NCBI GenBank assembly: GCA_017656235.1 | Contig: JACDOF010000007.1 | Span: 88,918 to 152,917 of the forward strand | From: Brevibacillus sp. | GTDB lineage: Bacteria > Bacillota > Bacilli > Brevibacillales > Brevibacillaceae | DNA length: 64,000 nt | Direction: 5' to 3' | Part shown: piece by piece, positions 45,448-54,858 of the stretch | Layout: every line of letters begins with the position of its first letter | Position numbering within the stretch: the stretch's first letter is position 1 | Notes under the pieces: model-generated | What the model saw: only the letters and a program-made list of their open reading frames with translations | Databases searched by the model: none | Told to the model about the DNA's origin: nothing | Program-made: the position numbers and the translations under genes

Positions 45448-46761
45448 TTACGATGGAAACGAAATGCGGAAGTTCGTCACGCCATCTCCCGATGATACCG
45501 TAATTCTGCCGCCGTAGGATTTGATTACCTTCTGTACCACTGCCAGCCCAACTCCCCCTTCGTTGTCTTTTTTGGTCGTGTAGCCAAGGCTGAATATCTG
45601 CTCCAGTTTATCGGCGGGAATGGTCGGGCCGCTGTTTTCGATATAGAGGTAACGTTCCTTGTCCGAATCTTCCCAGTGCAGAATGATGTAGCGCTTCTCT
45701 TCCGGTTCCTGCAGGGTGGCGGTGATGGCGTTGTCCAGGAGATTGCCCAGTACCTTGATCAGATCGTAGGTTTTGATAAACGAAAACTGCGTGTCGGAGT
45801 TGATGTGCACGGTAAAATGAATCCGCTCCGCCATGCAGACGGCCATCTTGGAATGGAGCAGCGCCGAGACAGCCGGGCTTTTTACGCCATCGACAGCCTG
45901 AACCACATTGGTGGTTTCGCGGATGAGCTGCTTTACGTAGTCGGAAGCCAGGTCGTACATGCCAACTTTGAGGAAACCCTCGATTGCCGTATAGTGATTG
46001 ACGGCATCATGTTTGATGGAGCGAATCGCCGTGACCAATTCATTGATGTTTTGCAGATACGGGGCCTCCGTTTCTGTTTCCACACGATCAATGGTTAAGC
46101 TTAAATACACCCAGAACAGGTAGCTGATCACGATGAACAATACCAGGATCACCCAATTAAGGATCGGAATGTTCTCCCAATACAGAGAAGGGAGAACATT
46201 CTTTTTTGACAGATATAGATGGGTACTGGTAAACAAAATCAAAAAGAACTCGACACTTCCCACCAGAATCAGCAAGGTTAAATAGCGATTTAGTTTTGCT
46301 TTCGGCATTAACCGTCGAATGTCGAAGCGCAGCCACCGCAAGATGAGAGTAATAAGCAGCAGCAGCAGGAAGTAGAGCCATACAGCCGAGTAGAGATAAA
46401 ACTTGTTTTCCATGATTTCACTCATGCTGATGGACAAGGTATCGAACAGCATAATAATAAAGAACTCTGAGAGAAACAAAAAAGAAAAAGAACTTGCGCT
46501 GATCATCAGCGCCAGCCAGATTTTTCGGATGATTAACCAGTAAGCGAGGGATACCATCCAAAACAGCAGCAATATGGCTTTGACGTCAACGGATAATCCC
46601 AAATATGTAAGAAAAAAACTGCCGCTGCCGTACAGGAAGCTGAACAATAAGGCCTGTTTCCATACTGGGCGGATCGAAAGATTGAAGACGGCCAATCCTA
46701 CCATCAGGACGACGAATGCTTCGGGAACGTTGAGCAGAACAAATTCTAGCAGGGTATTCAT
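45448..46761 (-). CDS. AgrC-like sensor histidine kinase (GHKL family)
   Basis: This is a 437-residue membrane kinase. The N-terminal ~220 residues contain about six or seven hydrophobic segments, as in AgrC. The dimerisation region has SIKHDAVNHYTAIEGFL with the phosphoacceptor His. The ATPase domain has VLGNLLDNAITATLQ (N box) and GGVGLAVVQKVIKSYGGRI (G box). AAGGAGGGCGGCTG precedes the ATG. It is the first gene of the agr-like set and should sense the cyclic peptide. No LytTR response regulator gene follows or precedes it here, which is unusual. Confidence 0.87.
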   Translation of the reverse strand: MNTLLEFVLLNVPEAFVVLMVGLAVFNLSIRPVWKQALLFSFLYGSGSFFLTYLGLSVDVKAILLLFWMVSLAYWLIIRKIWLALMISASSFSFLFLSEFFIIMLFDTLSISMSEIMENKFYLYSAVWLYFLLLLLITLILRWLRFDIRRLMPKAKLNRYLTLLILVGSVEFFLILFTSTHLYLSKKNVLPSLYWENIPILNWVILVLFIVISYLFWVYLSLTIDRVETETEAPYLQNINELVTAIRSIKHDAVNHYTAIEGFLKVGMYDLASDYVKQLIRETTNVVQAVDGVKSPAVSALLHSKMAVCMAERIHFTVHINSDTQFSFIKTYDLIKVLGNLLDNAITATLQEPEEKRYIILHWEDSDKERYLYIENSGPTIPADKLEQIFSLGYTTKKDNEGGVGLAVVQKVIKSYGGRITVSSGDGVTNFRISFPS

Positions 46762-46899
46762 CAGCCGCCCTCCTTTATAGAAAGCCTGTATCCAATCTGA
46801 TCAAAGCGAACATATGTCTCCGACAATTCACTACTATCTTATGAAAAAAGTCGCAGAATGTAAACGTTAAGGACTGACAGCCCTGCCTGAGACAGACTG

Positions 46900-46929
46900 T
46901 TGTCGTCACCCGCACTGTTTGGCTACAAT
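46900..46929 (+). promoter_or_regulatory. hprK promoter
   Basis: TTGTCG (46900-46905), an 18 bp spacer and TACAAT (46924-46929), 48 bp before the hprK start. The divergent agr-like operon starts 138 bp to the left. Confidence 0.65.
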
Positions 46930-46977
46930 GGGGGTATCATGAGGAACCAATCTGGTTCCCCGCCAAAGGAGAATCGT

Positions 46978-47910
46978 ATGCGAAAGACCAGAGTAAGCCA
47001 TATCGTAGAGCGGTTTCAAATGAAAGTGCTGAGCGGTGGCGACGGATTAGGACGGGAAATCACGGTTACCGACCTCAGTCGGCCAGGTTTGCAGTTGGCC
47101 GGCTACTACTCGCATTATCCGGCGGAGCGGATTCAACTGCTGGGCCTGACTGAGATGGGATTCCTGCGTACGTTGAGTGAGCAAGAAAGACGAGAGCGTA
47201 TCGGATTTTTGATGGATGAGCGGACCCCCTGCTTTTGCGTCACCCGTAATCAGGAAGTGACGCAGGAGATGCTCGAACTTTCCAACGAACGCAATGTGCC
47301 GATATTGCAATCCCCGCTGGCGACCACCAATCTGGTCAGCAAGCTGACGAACTTTTTGGAAAACCGGCTGGCGCCGACGACAACCATGCATGGAGTCCTG
47401 ACCGACATCTACGGCGTCGGTGTGCTGATCCTGGGAGCGAGCGGCATCGGCAAGAGCGAGACGGCACTGGAGTTGGTCAAGCGGGGGCACCGTCTGGTCG
47501 CCGACGATGCCGTGGAGATTCGGCAGACACAGGAGGGACAGTTGATCGGCAGTGCTCCCGAATTGATTCAGCATTTGCTGGAAATCCGCGGTGTGGGTAT
47601 TATCAACGTGATGACGATGTTTGGCGCCGGGGCCGTGCGCAATTTTAAAAATATCGCGATGGTGGTAAAACTGGAGCTGTGGGATCAGCATAAGCAGTAC
47701 GAGCGGCTGGGACTGGACGAAGAAAAAATGAAGATCATGGATACAGAAATACCCGTCCTCACCATCCCGGTCCGTCCCGGACGAAACCTGGCCGTCATCA
47801 TTGAGGTGGCGGCGATGAATTTCCGATTGAAGCGGATGGGCTACAATGCCGCCGTTCACTTTTCCAAGCGCTTGACGGACACGATCGAGGAAAGTGAAGC
47901 AGAAATCTGA
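46978..47910 (+). CDS. hprK: HPr kinase/phosphorylase
   Basis: HprK phosphorylates HPr on Ser46 and reverses it, controlling CcpA-dependent carbon catabolite repression. It has 310 residues, the standard length. Family markers are [20 protein letters not shown] with Walker [20 protein letters not shown] and [26 protein letters not shown] precedes the ATG; upstream in-frame ATGs lie in the promoter region. In B. subtilis lgt and ppaX follow hprK; here an acyltransferase follows directly. Confidence 0.95.
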   Translation: MRKTRVSHIVERFQMKVLSGGDGLGREITVTDLSRPGLQLAGYYSHYPAERIQLLGLTEMGFLRTLSEQERRERIGFLMDERTPCFCVTRNQEVTQEMLELSNERNVPILQSPLATTNLVSKLTNFLENRLAPTTTMHGVLTDIYGVGVLILGASGIGKSETALELVKRGHRLVADDAVEIRQTQEGQLIGSAPELIQHLLEIRGVGIINVMTMFGAGAVRNFKNIAMVVKLELWDQHKQYERLGLDEEKMKIMDTEIPVLTIPVRPGRNLAVIIEVAAMNFRLKRMGYNAAVHFSKRLTDTIEESEAEI

Positions 47911-47959
47911 GCAGCCCCCTCAAAAGCAAACCCATTCCAAACAAGGAGTTATCAACCGC

Positions 47960-48445
47960 ATGCGAGACACCAAACGATACCGGGTACATGGAGCCAACCC
48001 GCTGTGGCAGCTCTACCGGACGGTCAGTTTTTGGAAGGTCATCAAAAACTTTATTGTCATTCAACTCTCTCGTTATACGCCGTTTTTGTCGTGGAAGAAC
48101 TGGATGTACCGCAGGCTGTTGGGGATGGAAGTGGGAGAGCAGACCGCGTTTGCGCTGATGGTCATGGTCGACATCATGTTTCCCGAGTTGATCAAGGTGG
48201 GGAAAAACTGCGTGATTGGCTACAACACAACCATCCTGGCCCATGAATATCTGGTCGATGAGTACCGGTTGGGTGAAGTACGAATTGGCAATGGCGTGTT
48301 GATTGGTGCCAACAGTACAATCCTGCCGGGTGTGACCATTGGCGACGGAGCGGTTGTTGCCGCCGGAACACTGGTGCACAAGGACGTTCCGGCCGGCAGT
48401 TTCGTCGGCGGCAATCCGATGCAGGTCATTCGTGAAGCGGAGTGA
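47960..48445 (+). CDS. yvoF: YvoF-type hexapeptide acyltransferase
   Basis: This is a 161-residue left-handed beta-helix acetyltransferase. It shows a YvoF-like N-terminus (YRVHGANPLWQLYRTVSF, WKVIKNFIVIQLSRYTP) and hexapeptide repeats (VIGYNTTILAHEY, VRIGNGVLIGANSTILPGV, IGDGAVVAAGTLVHKDVPAGSF) with the likely catalytic His in LAHEYL. AAGGAG lies 11 bp before the ATG. In Bacillus this gene sits between ppaX and hisZ, and here too it precedes hisZ. Substrate unknown. Its last codons form part of an 18 bp repeat. Confidence 0.85.
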   Translation: MRDTKRYRVHGANPLWQLYRTVSFWKVIKNFIVIQLSRYTPFLSWKNWMYRRLLGMEVGEQTAFALMVMVDIMFPELIKVGKNCVIGYNTTILAHEYLVDEYRLGEVRIGNGVLIGANSTILPGVTIGDGAVVAAGTLVHKDVPAGSFVGGNPMQVIREAE

Positions 48446-48453
48446 ATCCGCTT
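48436..48453. repeat. 18 bp direct repeat, left copy
   Basis: AGCGGAGTGAATCCGCTT spans the end and stop of the acyltransferase gene and is identical to 48743-48760. Each copy can fold as a 6-7 bp hairpin. Confidence 0.85.
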
Positions 48454-48470
48454 AGCGTGTGAAGACAAAG

Positions 48471-48742
48471 GGTGTCTGGATAGAGGAGGCGGCCATTTCC
48501 CTTCCTCACTCCGTTGCCAACCATCAATGGGGTTGGATTGTCCGCTTCGCCATCCCGCAGCGGGCGGGCGCAAAAGCAGCGCTGCTTCGCCGTTTGTCCA
48601 GGTTGTGCCCGTAACATCGTTTTGCCGCTGCCCCTGCGGATCGTTGTGGAGCGATCCTGGACTGCTTCTTCGCTGGTTGGCCACCTTACGTGAGCGCGAA
48701 AAACGCCCCACTCGTATTCACGACACTTTGTCTGCAGGCTGG
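48471..48742. repeat. Intergenic repeat element (right copy of the inverted pair plus unique tail)
   Basis: 48471-48611 is the reverse complement of 44451-44590. 48623-48742 is a further segment with degenerate relatives at 56431-56545 and 44267-44309. The whole block lies between two perfect 18 bp direct repeats. It fills most of the 500 bp gap between the acyltransferase and hisZ. No gene is supported inside. Confidence 0.75.
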
Positions 48743-48760
48743 AGCGGAGTGAATCCGCTT
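48743..48760 (+). repeat. 18 bp direct repeat, right copy, terminator-like
   Basis: This is identical to 48436-48453. Here the hairpin (AGCGGA/TCCGCT) is followed by CTTTATTTTTC, so it may act as the terminator of the acyltransferase transcript. Confidence 0.8.
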
Positions 48761-48857
48761 CTTTATTTTTCTTCGCCGTTTTGCCCGGCTTTCTGCTCCT
48801 CAATCTTGCTGGATAAAACCTTCTCTTGTCTTAATTATCAAACTATTTTCTCTCCTG

Positions 48858-48886
48858 TTGACCATTTTGCCGGTTAGTGGTACAGT
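48858..48886 (+). promoter_or_regulatory. his operon promoter
   Basis: TTGACC (48858-48863), a 17 bp spacer and TACAGT (48881-48886), 60 bp upstream of hisZ. No T-box leader is seen between it and the start. Confidence 0.7.
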
Positions 48887-48896
48887 TCTACTAACC
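48872..48896. promoter_or_regulatory. Palindromic candidate operator of the his operon
   Basis: GGTTAGT (48872-48878) and ACTAACC (48890-48896) are perfect inverted arms with 11 bp between them. They straddle the -10 box, the right place for a repressor. The regulator is unknown; a YerC/TrpR-like His repressor is one possibility. Confidence 0.55.
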
Positions 48897-48945
48897 TGAT
48901 GTACTTTAGTTCATTAGCAGAGTAAAGCGAGTGGAGGGAGAGTCG

Positions 48946-50121
48946 ATGGCTAAGCCGTTGGGTTTTGAGAAACCGCTGGGCATGCGGGATATTCTGCCGG
49001 AGTCGCTGGCCCGGCAGCGCTATTTGGAAGCACTGCTGCGGGAGCAGATTGAACAGTGGGGCTACGAGGAAATTGCCACCCCTTCGCTGGAGTATCATGA
49101 TACCGTTGGGGAGGCAAGCGTGACGACGACGGAACGCATGTTCAAGCTGCTCGACAAACAGGGGCATACGGTGGTGCTCCGCCCGGACATGACGGCGCCC
49201 ATTGCCCGGGTGGTTTCGTCTCTCTACAAGCAGATTCCTTTTCCGATACGACTGTACTACCAGGCCAATGTGTTTCGTGCCCAGGAGAAAGAGGCGGGCC
49301 GAAATGCCGAGTTTTTTCAGACCGGAGTGGAATTGATCGGTGACGGCTCGGTAGACGCCGATGCCGAGGTGATTGCACTGGCCGTAGCTTGTCTGAAAAC
49401 GGCAGGGATCCGGTCATTTCAGATTGCGATTGGGCACGCCGATTTTATGGCCGGGCTGCTGGAGGAAACGGTAGATGCGCAGGAGGATCGCAATAGACTC
49501 CGGGAGCGCCTTACTGACCGCGACTACGTTGGCTATCGGCAGCTTGTCGACGCTCTTCCCCTAGACACGGATCGTCGGGCGCGCCTGTATGCCTTGCTTC
49601 GTCTGCGCGGGGGCAAAGGGAAGATCGACGAAGCGCGCGAGCTCACGGTGAATGGCAAAGCGCGCCGAGCCGTACAGACGGTGGCCTCCCTTTGGGAAGC
49701 ACTGGAGGCGTATGGTGTGACGGAGCACGTTCTGCTTGATTTTAATCTGGTCCTTCACCTCAATTACTACACGGGCATCGTGTTTGAAGGATATGCGGCC
49801 AACCTTGGTTCGCCGCTCGTCGGCGGCGGGCGCTACGACCGGCTGTTGGCCCAGTTTGGCCGACCGGCTCCGGCTACCGGTTTTGCCATCAAGATGGATC
49901 GGCTGCTGCAGGCTACGGACGCCAAACCGCCGAAAAAAAGAAACCGGCTGCTGATCCTGTATACGGAAGCAAACCGCAGCCGTGCACTTCAAGAAGCCCA
50001 AAAACAGCGGCAAAACGGCCGTGTTGTCATCACCCGGCTGATTTCAGAAAGCGGGCAGGAGCCGCCTCATGCGGACGATCTGGACGTGATCAGGATAACG
50101 GGAGAGGAGGACGTCGGATGA
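48946..50121 (+). CDS. hisZ: ATP phosphoribosyltransferase regulatory subunit
   Basis: HisZ is a catalytically dead class II histidyl-tRNA-synthetase paralogue that activates short HisG. It has 391 residues. HisRS-like motif 2 is present ([21 protein letters not shown] in two blocks) and motif [14 protein letters not shown]. Later come [11 protein letters not shown] and [15 protein letters not shown]. The anticodon-binding domain is reduced. GGAGGGAGAGTCG precedes the ATG. First gene of the his operon; it overlaps hisG by 4 bp. Confidence 0.93.
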   Translation: MAKPLGFEKPLGMRDILPESLARQRYLEALLREQIEQWGYEEIATPSLEYHDTVGEASVTTTERMFKLLDKQGHTVVLRPDMTAPIARVVSSLYKQIPFPIRLYYQANVFRAQEKEAGRNAEFFQTGVELIGDGSVDADAEVIALAVACLKTAGIRSFQIAIGHADFMAGLLEETVDAQEDRNRLRERLTDRDYVGYRQLVDALPLDTDRRARLYALLRLRGGKGKIDEARELTVNGKARRAVQTVASLWEALEAYGVTEHVLLDFNLVLHLNYYTGIVFEGYAANLGSPLVGGGRYDRLLAQFGRPAPATGFAIKMDRLLQATDAKPPKKRNRLLILYTEANRSRALQEAQKQRQNGRVVITRLISESGQEPPHADDLDVIRITGEEDVG

Positions 50122-50762
50122 GTGGTTCGGACCGAATGCAGAAGCTGACGATCGCCATGCCCAAAGGGCGCATCTTTGAAGAATCACTGGTCTTTCTCAA
50201 GGAAGCGGGATTGACGGTGACCGCTGATTTGCAGGAGTCCAGAAAGCTGATCATCCCTGTTGCCAACAGTCATCTGCAGTTTATCCTGGCCAAGCCAACC
50301 GACGTGCCGACTTACGTCGAGTACGGTGTGGCTGATGTCGGGGTCGTCGGCAAGGATGTGCTGCTGGAGGAAGAGCGGGACGTCTACGAACTGCTTGATT
50401 TAAAGATCGGCTACTGTCGGATGATGGTCGCTGGTCTCCCTGATTGGCAGCCCACTGAAACGCCGCGCGTTGCGACCAAGTATCCGCGCATCGCTTCCCG
50501 CTACTTCCGCGAACAGGGGCAGCAGGTGGAAGTGATCAAACTGAACGGATCGGTGGAATTGGCGCCGCTGATCGGGTTGGCCGACCGGATTGTCGATATC
50601 GTCTCAACCGGACAGACGCTGCGGGAAAACGGGTTGGTCGAATTGGAGCATATCTGCGAGATTACCACCCGATTGATTGCCAATCGGGCCAGCTATCGGA
50701 TGAAAAGTGAAGCCGTTGATGAAATCGCGGACAAGTTTTTGTCGGTCATTCCCCGGCGCTAG
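50118..50762 (+). CDS. hisG: ATP phosphoribosyltransferase, short form
   Basis: HisG catalyses the first step of histidine synthesis. At 214 residues it is the short form that needs HisZ, which is encoded just upstream. Markers are [15 protein letters not shown], the [14 protein letters not shown] block and [23 protein letters not shown]. The C-terminal allosteric domain of long HisG is missing, as expected. ATG 50118 overlaps the hisZ stop (ATGA); ATG 50136 is a weaker alternative. Confidence 0.95.
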   Translation: MSGSDRMQKLTIAMPKGRIFEESLVFLKEAGLTVTADLQESRKLIIPVANSHLQFILAKPTDVPTYVEYGVADVGVVGKDVLLEEERDVYELLDLKIGYCRMMVAGLPDWQPTETPRVATKYPRIASRYFREQGQQVEVIKLNGSVELAPLIGLADRIVDIVSTGQTLRENGLVELEHICEITTRLIANRASYRMKSEAVDEIADKFLSVIPRR

Positions 50763-50824
50763 CAGGAACCCGCAATCAAGTGAGCACACGGATTGATGTG
50801 CGTGATGGGAAGGAGTGGAGAGTT

Positions 50825-52126
50825 TTGATCAGGCTCGTAGATTCCACCAACTTTGACACCAGACGCAGTGTGGACAACGGGACACGCGAACAGCAGGAAG
50901 CGGTCCGGCAGATTCTGAACAGGGTCAAAGCGGAAGGAGACGAGGCGCTTCGCTATTATACGGAGAAGTTTGACGGTGTACGGCTTACGGACTTTGCGGT
51001 AAGCGAGGCGGAGTGGGAGGAGGCGGAACGCTGTGTCGATCCGGCTGTGCTGCAGGCGTTAAGGGAAGCGGCTGAGAATATCCGTGCCTATCATCTGCGG
51101 CAACTTCGCCAGTCGTGGTTTGCAACGCAAGAGAGCGGCACCCTGCTTGGCCAACTGATTCGACCGCTGCAGCGGGTCGGGTTGTACGTACCGGGCGGTT
51201 TGGCTGCCTATCCTTCTTCGGTGCTGATGACAGCGGTGACCGCCCAGGTAGCCGGAGTCAAAGAGATCGTCATGGTGTCACCTCCCGGACGGGACGGCAG
51301 GCTGAACCCGGCAATTCTCGCTGCTGCGCGTATCGCGGGGGTGACGGAGATCTACAAAGTGGGCGGTGCACAGGCAATCGGTGCGCTTACGTACGGGACG
51401 GCGCAAATCGCGCCGGTGGACAAGATCGTCGGTCCAGGCAACATTTACGTTGCGCTGGCCAAGCGGGAAGTGTTCGGATTGGTGGATATCGACATGGTGG
51501 CCGGCCCGAGTGAGATTGTCGTACTTGCTGACGACAAGGCCAATCCGCGCTATGTTGCTGCCGATCTATTGTCACAGGCGGAGCACGATCCGCTTGCCGC
51601 TGCCGTGCTGGTTACCCCCTCTCGCTTGTTGGCCGAAGCCGTGCAGAAAGAGGTTGCCCGCCAGTTGGCGGAGCTGCCGCGTCGGGAGATTGCCGAAGCG
51701 TCCTTGGCCAATCACGGGGCAATCTGTCTGGTCAAGGATTTGGAAGAGGGGTTTGCGGTAGTGAATCGCCTGGCGCCGGAACACCTGGAACTGTTGATTG
51801 AGGACCCCTTTGATCACCTGGGTAAAGTGGAGAATGCGGGAGCGATCTTTCTCGGTCCGTACAGTTCGGAACCGGTTGGCGACTACTTTGCCGGACCCAA
51901 CCACGTCCTGCCGACCAACGGCACGGCTCGCTTTTCCTCGCCATTATCGGTAGACGACTTTGTCAAAAAATCAAGTGTCATTTCCTACAGCAAGCGAGAT
52001 CTGGCGGCCAACGGAGCCAAGATTATCGCCATCGCCGAACAGGAAGGCTTGACGGCTCACGCGCGTGCGATCAGGGAGCGGCTGATTGATTTGGAGCTTG
52101 GCGACGAGCAGGCAGGAAAATCATGA
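50825..52126 (+). CDS. hisD: Histidinol dehydrogenase
   Basis: HisD performs the last two NAD-dependent oxidations from histidinol to histidine. It has 433 residues: [63 protein letters not shown] and the zinc/catalytic region [12 protein letters not shown] and APEHLELL. The start is TTG 50825, 9 bp after AAGGAG. In-frame GTG 50780 and GTG 50798 would add 9-15 residues with poor ribosome sites. Confidence 0.93.
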   Translation: MIRLVDSTNFDTRRSVDNGTREQQEAVRQILNRVKAEGDEALRYYTEKFDGVRLTDFAVSEAEWEEAERCVDPAVLQALREAAENIRAYHLRQLRQSWFATQESGTLLGQLIRPLQRVGLYVPGGLAAYPSSVLMTAVTAQVAGVKEIVMVSPPGRDGRLNPAILAAARIAGVTEIYKVGGAQAIGALTYGTAQIAPVDKIVGPGNIYVALAKREVFGLVDIDMVAGPSEIVVLADDKANPRYVAADLLSQAEHDPLAAAVLVTPSRLLAEAVQKEVARQLAELPRREIAEASLANHGAICLVKDLEEGFAVVNRLAPEHLELLIEDPFDHLGKVENAGAIFLGPYSSEPVGDYFAGPNHVLPTNGTARFSSPLSVDDFVKKSSVISYSKRDLAANGAKIIAIAEQEGLTAHARAIRERLIDLELGDEQAGKS

Positions 52127-52145
52127 TTCAGACGGGGTGAACGGG

Positions 52146-52742
52146 ATGGAAGGAAAAGAACGGATCGGACGCGTGGAGCGGAAAACGGGTGAGACAGATA
52201 TCGCCCTGTCCTTTGCACTGGACGGACAGGGCGAGGTATCCCTGCAAACAGACGTCCATTTTCTCAATCACATGCTGGATTTGTTTGCCCGGCACGGGCA
52301 TTTTGACCTGACCGTCAGGGCGAAAGGCGATATTGAAGTTGACTACCATCACACGGTGGAGGATATCGGCATCTGTCTCGGCCAGGCGCTGCGTCAGGCG
52401 TTGGGCGACAAGAAAGGGATCAGGCGTTACGGCAACGCCTTTGTGCCGATGGACGATGCACTGGCCCAGGTGGTCATTGACCTCAGCAATCGTCCGCACC
52501 TGGAATACAGGGCGGCGTATCCCTCCTCTCAAGTTGGGCAGTTTCCAACTGAACTGGTGCATGAATTCCTCTGGAAACTGGCGTTGGAGGCGCGGATGAA
52601 CCTGCACGTCATCCTGCACTATGGCCACAATACGCATCACATGATTGAAGCGATTTTTAAAGCGCTGGGCCGGGCGCTGGATGAAGCGGCATCGATTGAT
52701 CCGCGGGTCAAGGGAGTACCGTCTACAAAGGGGTTGTTGTAA
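52146..52742 (+). CDS. hisB: Imidazoleglycerol-phosphate dehydratase
   Basis: HisB dehydrates imidazole glycerol phosphate. It is the monofunctional 198-residue form without the N-terminal phosphatase. The manganese-binding signatures are FLNHMLDLFARHGHFDL, DYHHTVEDIGICLG and HVILHYGHNTHHMIEAIFK. The start at 52146 has only a weak site (GGGGTGAACGGG); GTG 52137 is in frame. It follows hisD by 19 bp. Confidence 0.94.
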   Translation: MEGKERIGRVERKTGETDIALSFALDGQGEVSLQTDVHFLNHMLDLFARHGHFDLTVRAKGDIEVDYHHTVEDIGICLGQALRQALGDKKGIRRYGNAFVPMDDALAQVVIDLSNRPHLEYRAAYPSSQVGQFPTELVHEFLWKLALEARMNLHVILHYGHNTHHMIEAIFKALGRALDEAASIDPRVKGVPSTKGLL

Positions 52743-52743
52743 G

Positions 52744-53364
52744 ATGCTCGGCATCATCGATTATGGCATGGGAAATCTCTACAGCTTGCGAAAGGCGCTG
52801 GAGCGGCTTGAGGTGCGCTGTCAGATTGTCTCGGACGCCGATCGCCTGGCGGATTGTCACGGACTGATCCTGCCAGGTGTCGGTGCGTTTGGCGATGCGA
52901 TGAAGAACATCCGCCAGGCTGGACTGGATCAGGCTCTAAAGGAGTACACGGAAAATGGTGGGCCGCTGTTGGGGATCTGTCTCGGCATGCAGCTCCTGTT
53001 CGACCATAGTGAGGAGCACGGCAGCCACCAGGGGCTCGGCCTTTTGCCGGGGAATGTGATCCGTTTTTCCGGCGATTATAAAATCCCGCACATGGGCTGG
53101 AACCAGCTGCTGCTGAAGACGGACGATCACCCGCTGTTAAACGGGGTGAAGAACGGTGACTACGTTTACTTTGTTCACTCCTATCACGTCAAACCGGCGA
53201 ACCCTGCCAATCTATTGGCCGTAACCGACTACCATCAGGAAGTGACGGCGGTTGTTGGAGGCGGCCAGGTATTTGGCACGCAGTTTCACCCGGAAAAGAG
53301 CGGTCAGGCAGGCATGCGCATGTTGGCCAACTTTGTCCGCTTGTGCGAGGGGGTCTTGACATGA
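52744..53364 (+). CDS. hisH: Imidazole glycerol phosphate synthase, glutaminase subunit
   Basis: HisH releases ammonia from glutamine for HisF. It has 206 residues of class I amidotransferase: IIDYGMGNLYSL, GVGAFGDAM, nucleophile in LLGICLGMQLLFD, and His-Glu in GTQFHPEKSG. The start codon follows the hisB stop by 1 bp, so translation is coupled. It overlaps hisA by 4 bp. Confidence 0.95.
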   Translation: MLGIIDYGMGNLYSLRKALERLEVRCQIVSDADRLADCHGLILPGVGAFGDAMKNIRQAGLDQALKEYTENGGPLLGICLGMQLLFDHSEEHGSHQGLGLLPGNVIRFSGDYKIPHMGWNQLLLKTDDHPLLNGVKNGDYVYFVHSYHVKPANPANLLAVTDYHQEVTAVVGGGQVFGTQFHPEKSGQAGMRMLANFVRLCEGVLT

Positions 53365-54098
53365 GTTTTACCATTTATCCGGCTATTGATATACGCGGCG
53401 GCAAATGTGTCCGCTTGTTTCAGGGAGATTACGCCCAGGAGACCGTATACGGCGAATCGCCGCTGGACGTGGCACTCGAATGGGTGAGGCAGGGAGCTTC
53501 CTGGCTGCATCTGGTTGATCTGGACGGCGCCAAACAGGGAAGGCCGGTGCATACGGAACTGATCTGCACCATTGCCCGCAAGGCGGGCGTGCCCGTACAG
53601 GTGGGCGGAGGCATCCGCACGGAACGGGACGTCGCCGCGTATTTGGACGGCGGTGTGAGTCGTGTGATCCTGGGGACGGCTGCGATTGAAGATCGTCCAT
53701 TTGTGGAGGCGGTGCTCTCCCGCCACGGGAAGCAGGCAGCGATCGGGCTGGACTGCCGCAACGGCATGGTCGCCACACGCGGGTGGCTGAACACCACAGA
53801 CGTCAAGGCGGAACAATTGGCTGCGGAATTGGTTCAGTTGGGTGCAGAGACGTTTATCTACACGGACATCTCGCGTGACGGTACGCTGCGCGGTCCCAAC
53901 GTGGAGGAAATTGTTTCGCTCGCCCGCGCTACCGGCAAGCAGGTGATCGCTTCTGGCGGCGTAAGCAGCGAAGAGGATCTGCTCTCCCTCTCTCGCTTTG
54001 CGGGAGAAGGCGTGAGCGGAGCGATTGTCGGCAAAGCGCTCTACACCAAGGCCATCACGCTGTCCGCTGCGCTCAAGCTGATTGGGGAGGGGGCGTAA
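53361..54098 (+). CDS. hisA: ProFAR isomerase
   Basis: HisA isomerises the ProFAR aminoaldose to PRFAR. It is a 245-residue (beta/alpha)8 barrel: [18 protein letters not shown] with the catalytic Asp, [37 protein letters not shown] with the second Asp, and [12 protein letters not shown]. It starts at an ATGA overlap with hisH. Confidence 0.95.
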   Translation: MSFTIYPAIDIRGGKCVRLFQGDYAQETVYGESPLDVALEWVRQGASWLHLVDLDGAKQGRPVHTELICTIARKAGVPVQVGGGIRTERDVAAYLDGGVSRVILGTAAIEDRPFVEAVLSRHGKQAAIGLDCRNGMVATRGWLNTTDVKAEQLAAELVQLGAETFIYTDISRDGTLRGPNVEEIVSLARATGKQVIASGGVSSEEDLLSLSRFAGEGVSGAIVGKALYTKAITLSAALKLIGEGA

Positions 54099-54099
54099 C

Positions 54100-54858
54100 A
54101 TGCTGGCAAAACGAATCATACCCTGCCTTGATGTGAAAGACGGACGTGTGGTAAAAGGGGTACAGTTCGTCGGACTGCGCGATGCCGGCGACCCGGTTGA
54201 ACTGGCCAAAACCTACAGCGAACAAGGGGCGGACGAGCTGGTCTTTCTCGATATTTCGGCTTCCCACGAAGGGCGCAAAACGATGGTGGATGTCATCGAA
54301 CAGACGGCTGCCCATGTGGCGATTCCCTTTACCGTGGGGGGCGGGATTAACAGTATCGAGGATATGAAGCGAATTCTCCGCGCCGGTGCGGACAAGATCT
54401 CCCTCAATACGGCTGCTGTGCTGCGGCCGGAGTTGATCAGGGAGGGCGCTGCTACCTTCGGGACGCAGTGTATTGTGGTAGCGATCGACGCGCGCCGTAC
54501 CGATGCAGGCAGCTGGGAAGTATACACGCACGGTGGACGCAATGCCACCGGGCGTGACGTGGTGGAGTGGGCGATCGAAGCGGAGCGGCTCGGTGCCGGT
54601 GAGATCTTGCTGACCAGCATGGATCACGATGGAGAAAAGAACGGTTTTGGACTGGAGCTGACACGTGCCGTCTCCGAAGCTGTCAGCATCCCGGTAATCG
54701 CCTCCGGCGGAGCAGGGCGCCTTGATCATTTTTACGAGGTGTTGACGGAAGGCAAGGCGGATGCGGCACTGGCCGCTTCCATTTTTCACTACGAAGAGAC
54801 TTCACTTGCCGCCGTCAAACGCTACTTGAGCGAGAAAGGAGTGGCCGTGCGACCATGA
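54100..54858 (+). CDS. hisF: Imidazole glycerol phosphate synthase, cyclase subunit
   Basis: HisF makes imidazole glycerol phosphate and AICAR from PRFAR and ammonia. It is a 252-residue barrel: [19 protein letters not shown] (catalytic Asp), [41 protein letters not shown] (second Asp) and [16 protein letters not shown]. It starts 1 bp after the hisA stop. Confidence 0.96.
   Translation: MLAKRIIPCLDVKDGRVVKGVQFVGLRDAGDPVELAKTYSEQGADELVFLDISASHEGRKTMVDVIEQTAAHVAIPFTVGGGINSIEDMKRILRAGADKISLNTAAVLRPELIREGAATFGTQCIVVAIDARRTDAGSWEVYTHGGRNATGRDVVEWAIEAERLGAGEILLTSMDHDGEKNGFGLELTRAVSEAVSIPVIASGGAGRLDHFYEVLTEGKADAALAASIFHYEETSLAAVKRYLSEKGVAVRP

Noticed and set aside
48760..48945. T-box riboswitch before the his operon
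   Set aside because: No specifier hairpin or TGGNACCGCG-type T-box sequence is present, and the leader is too short.
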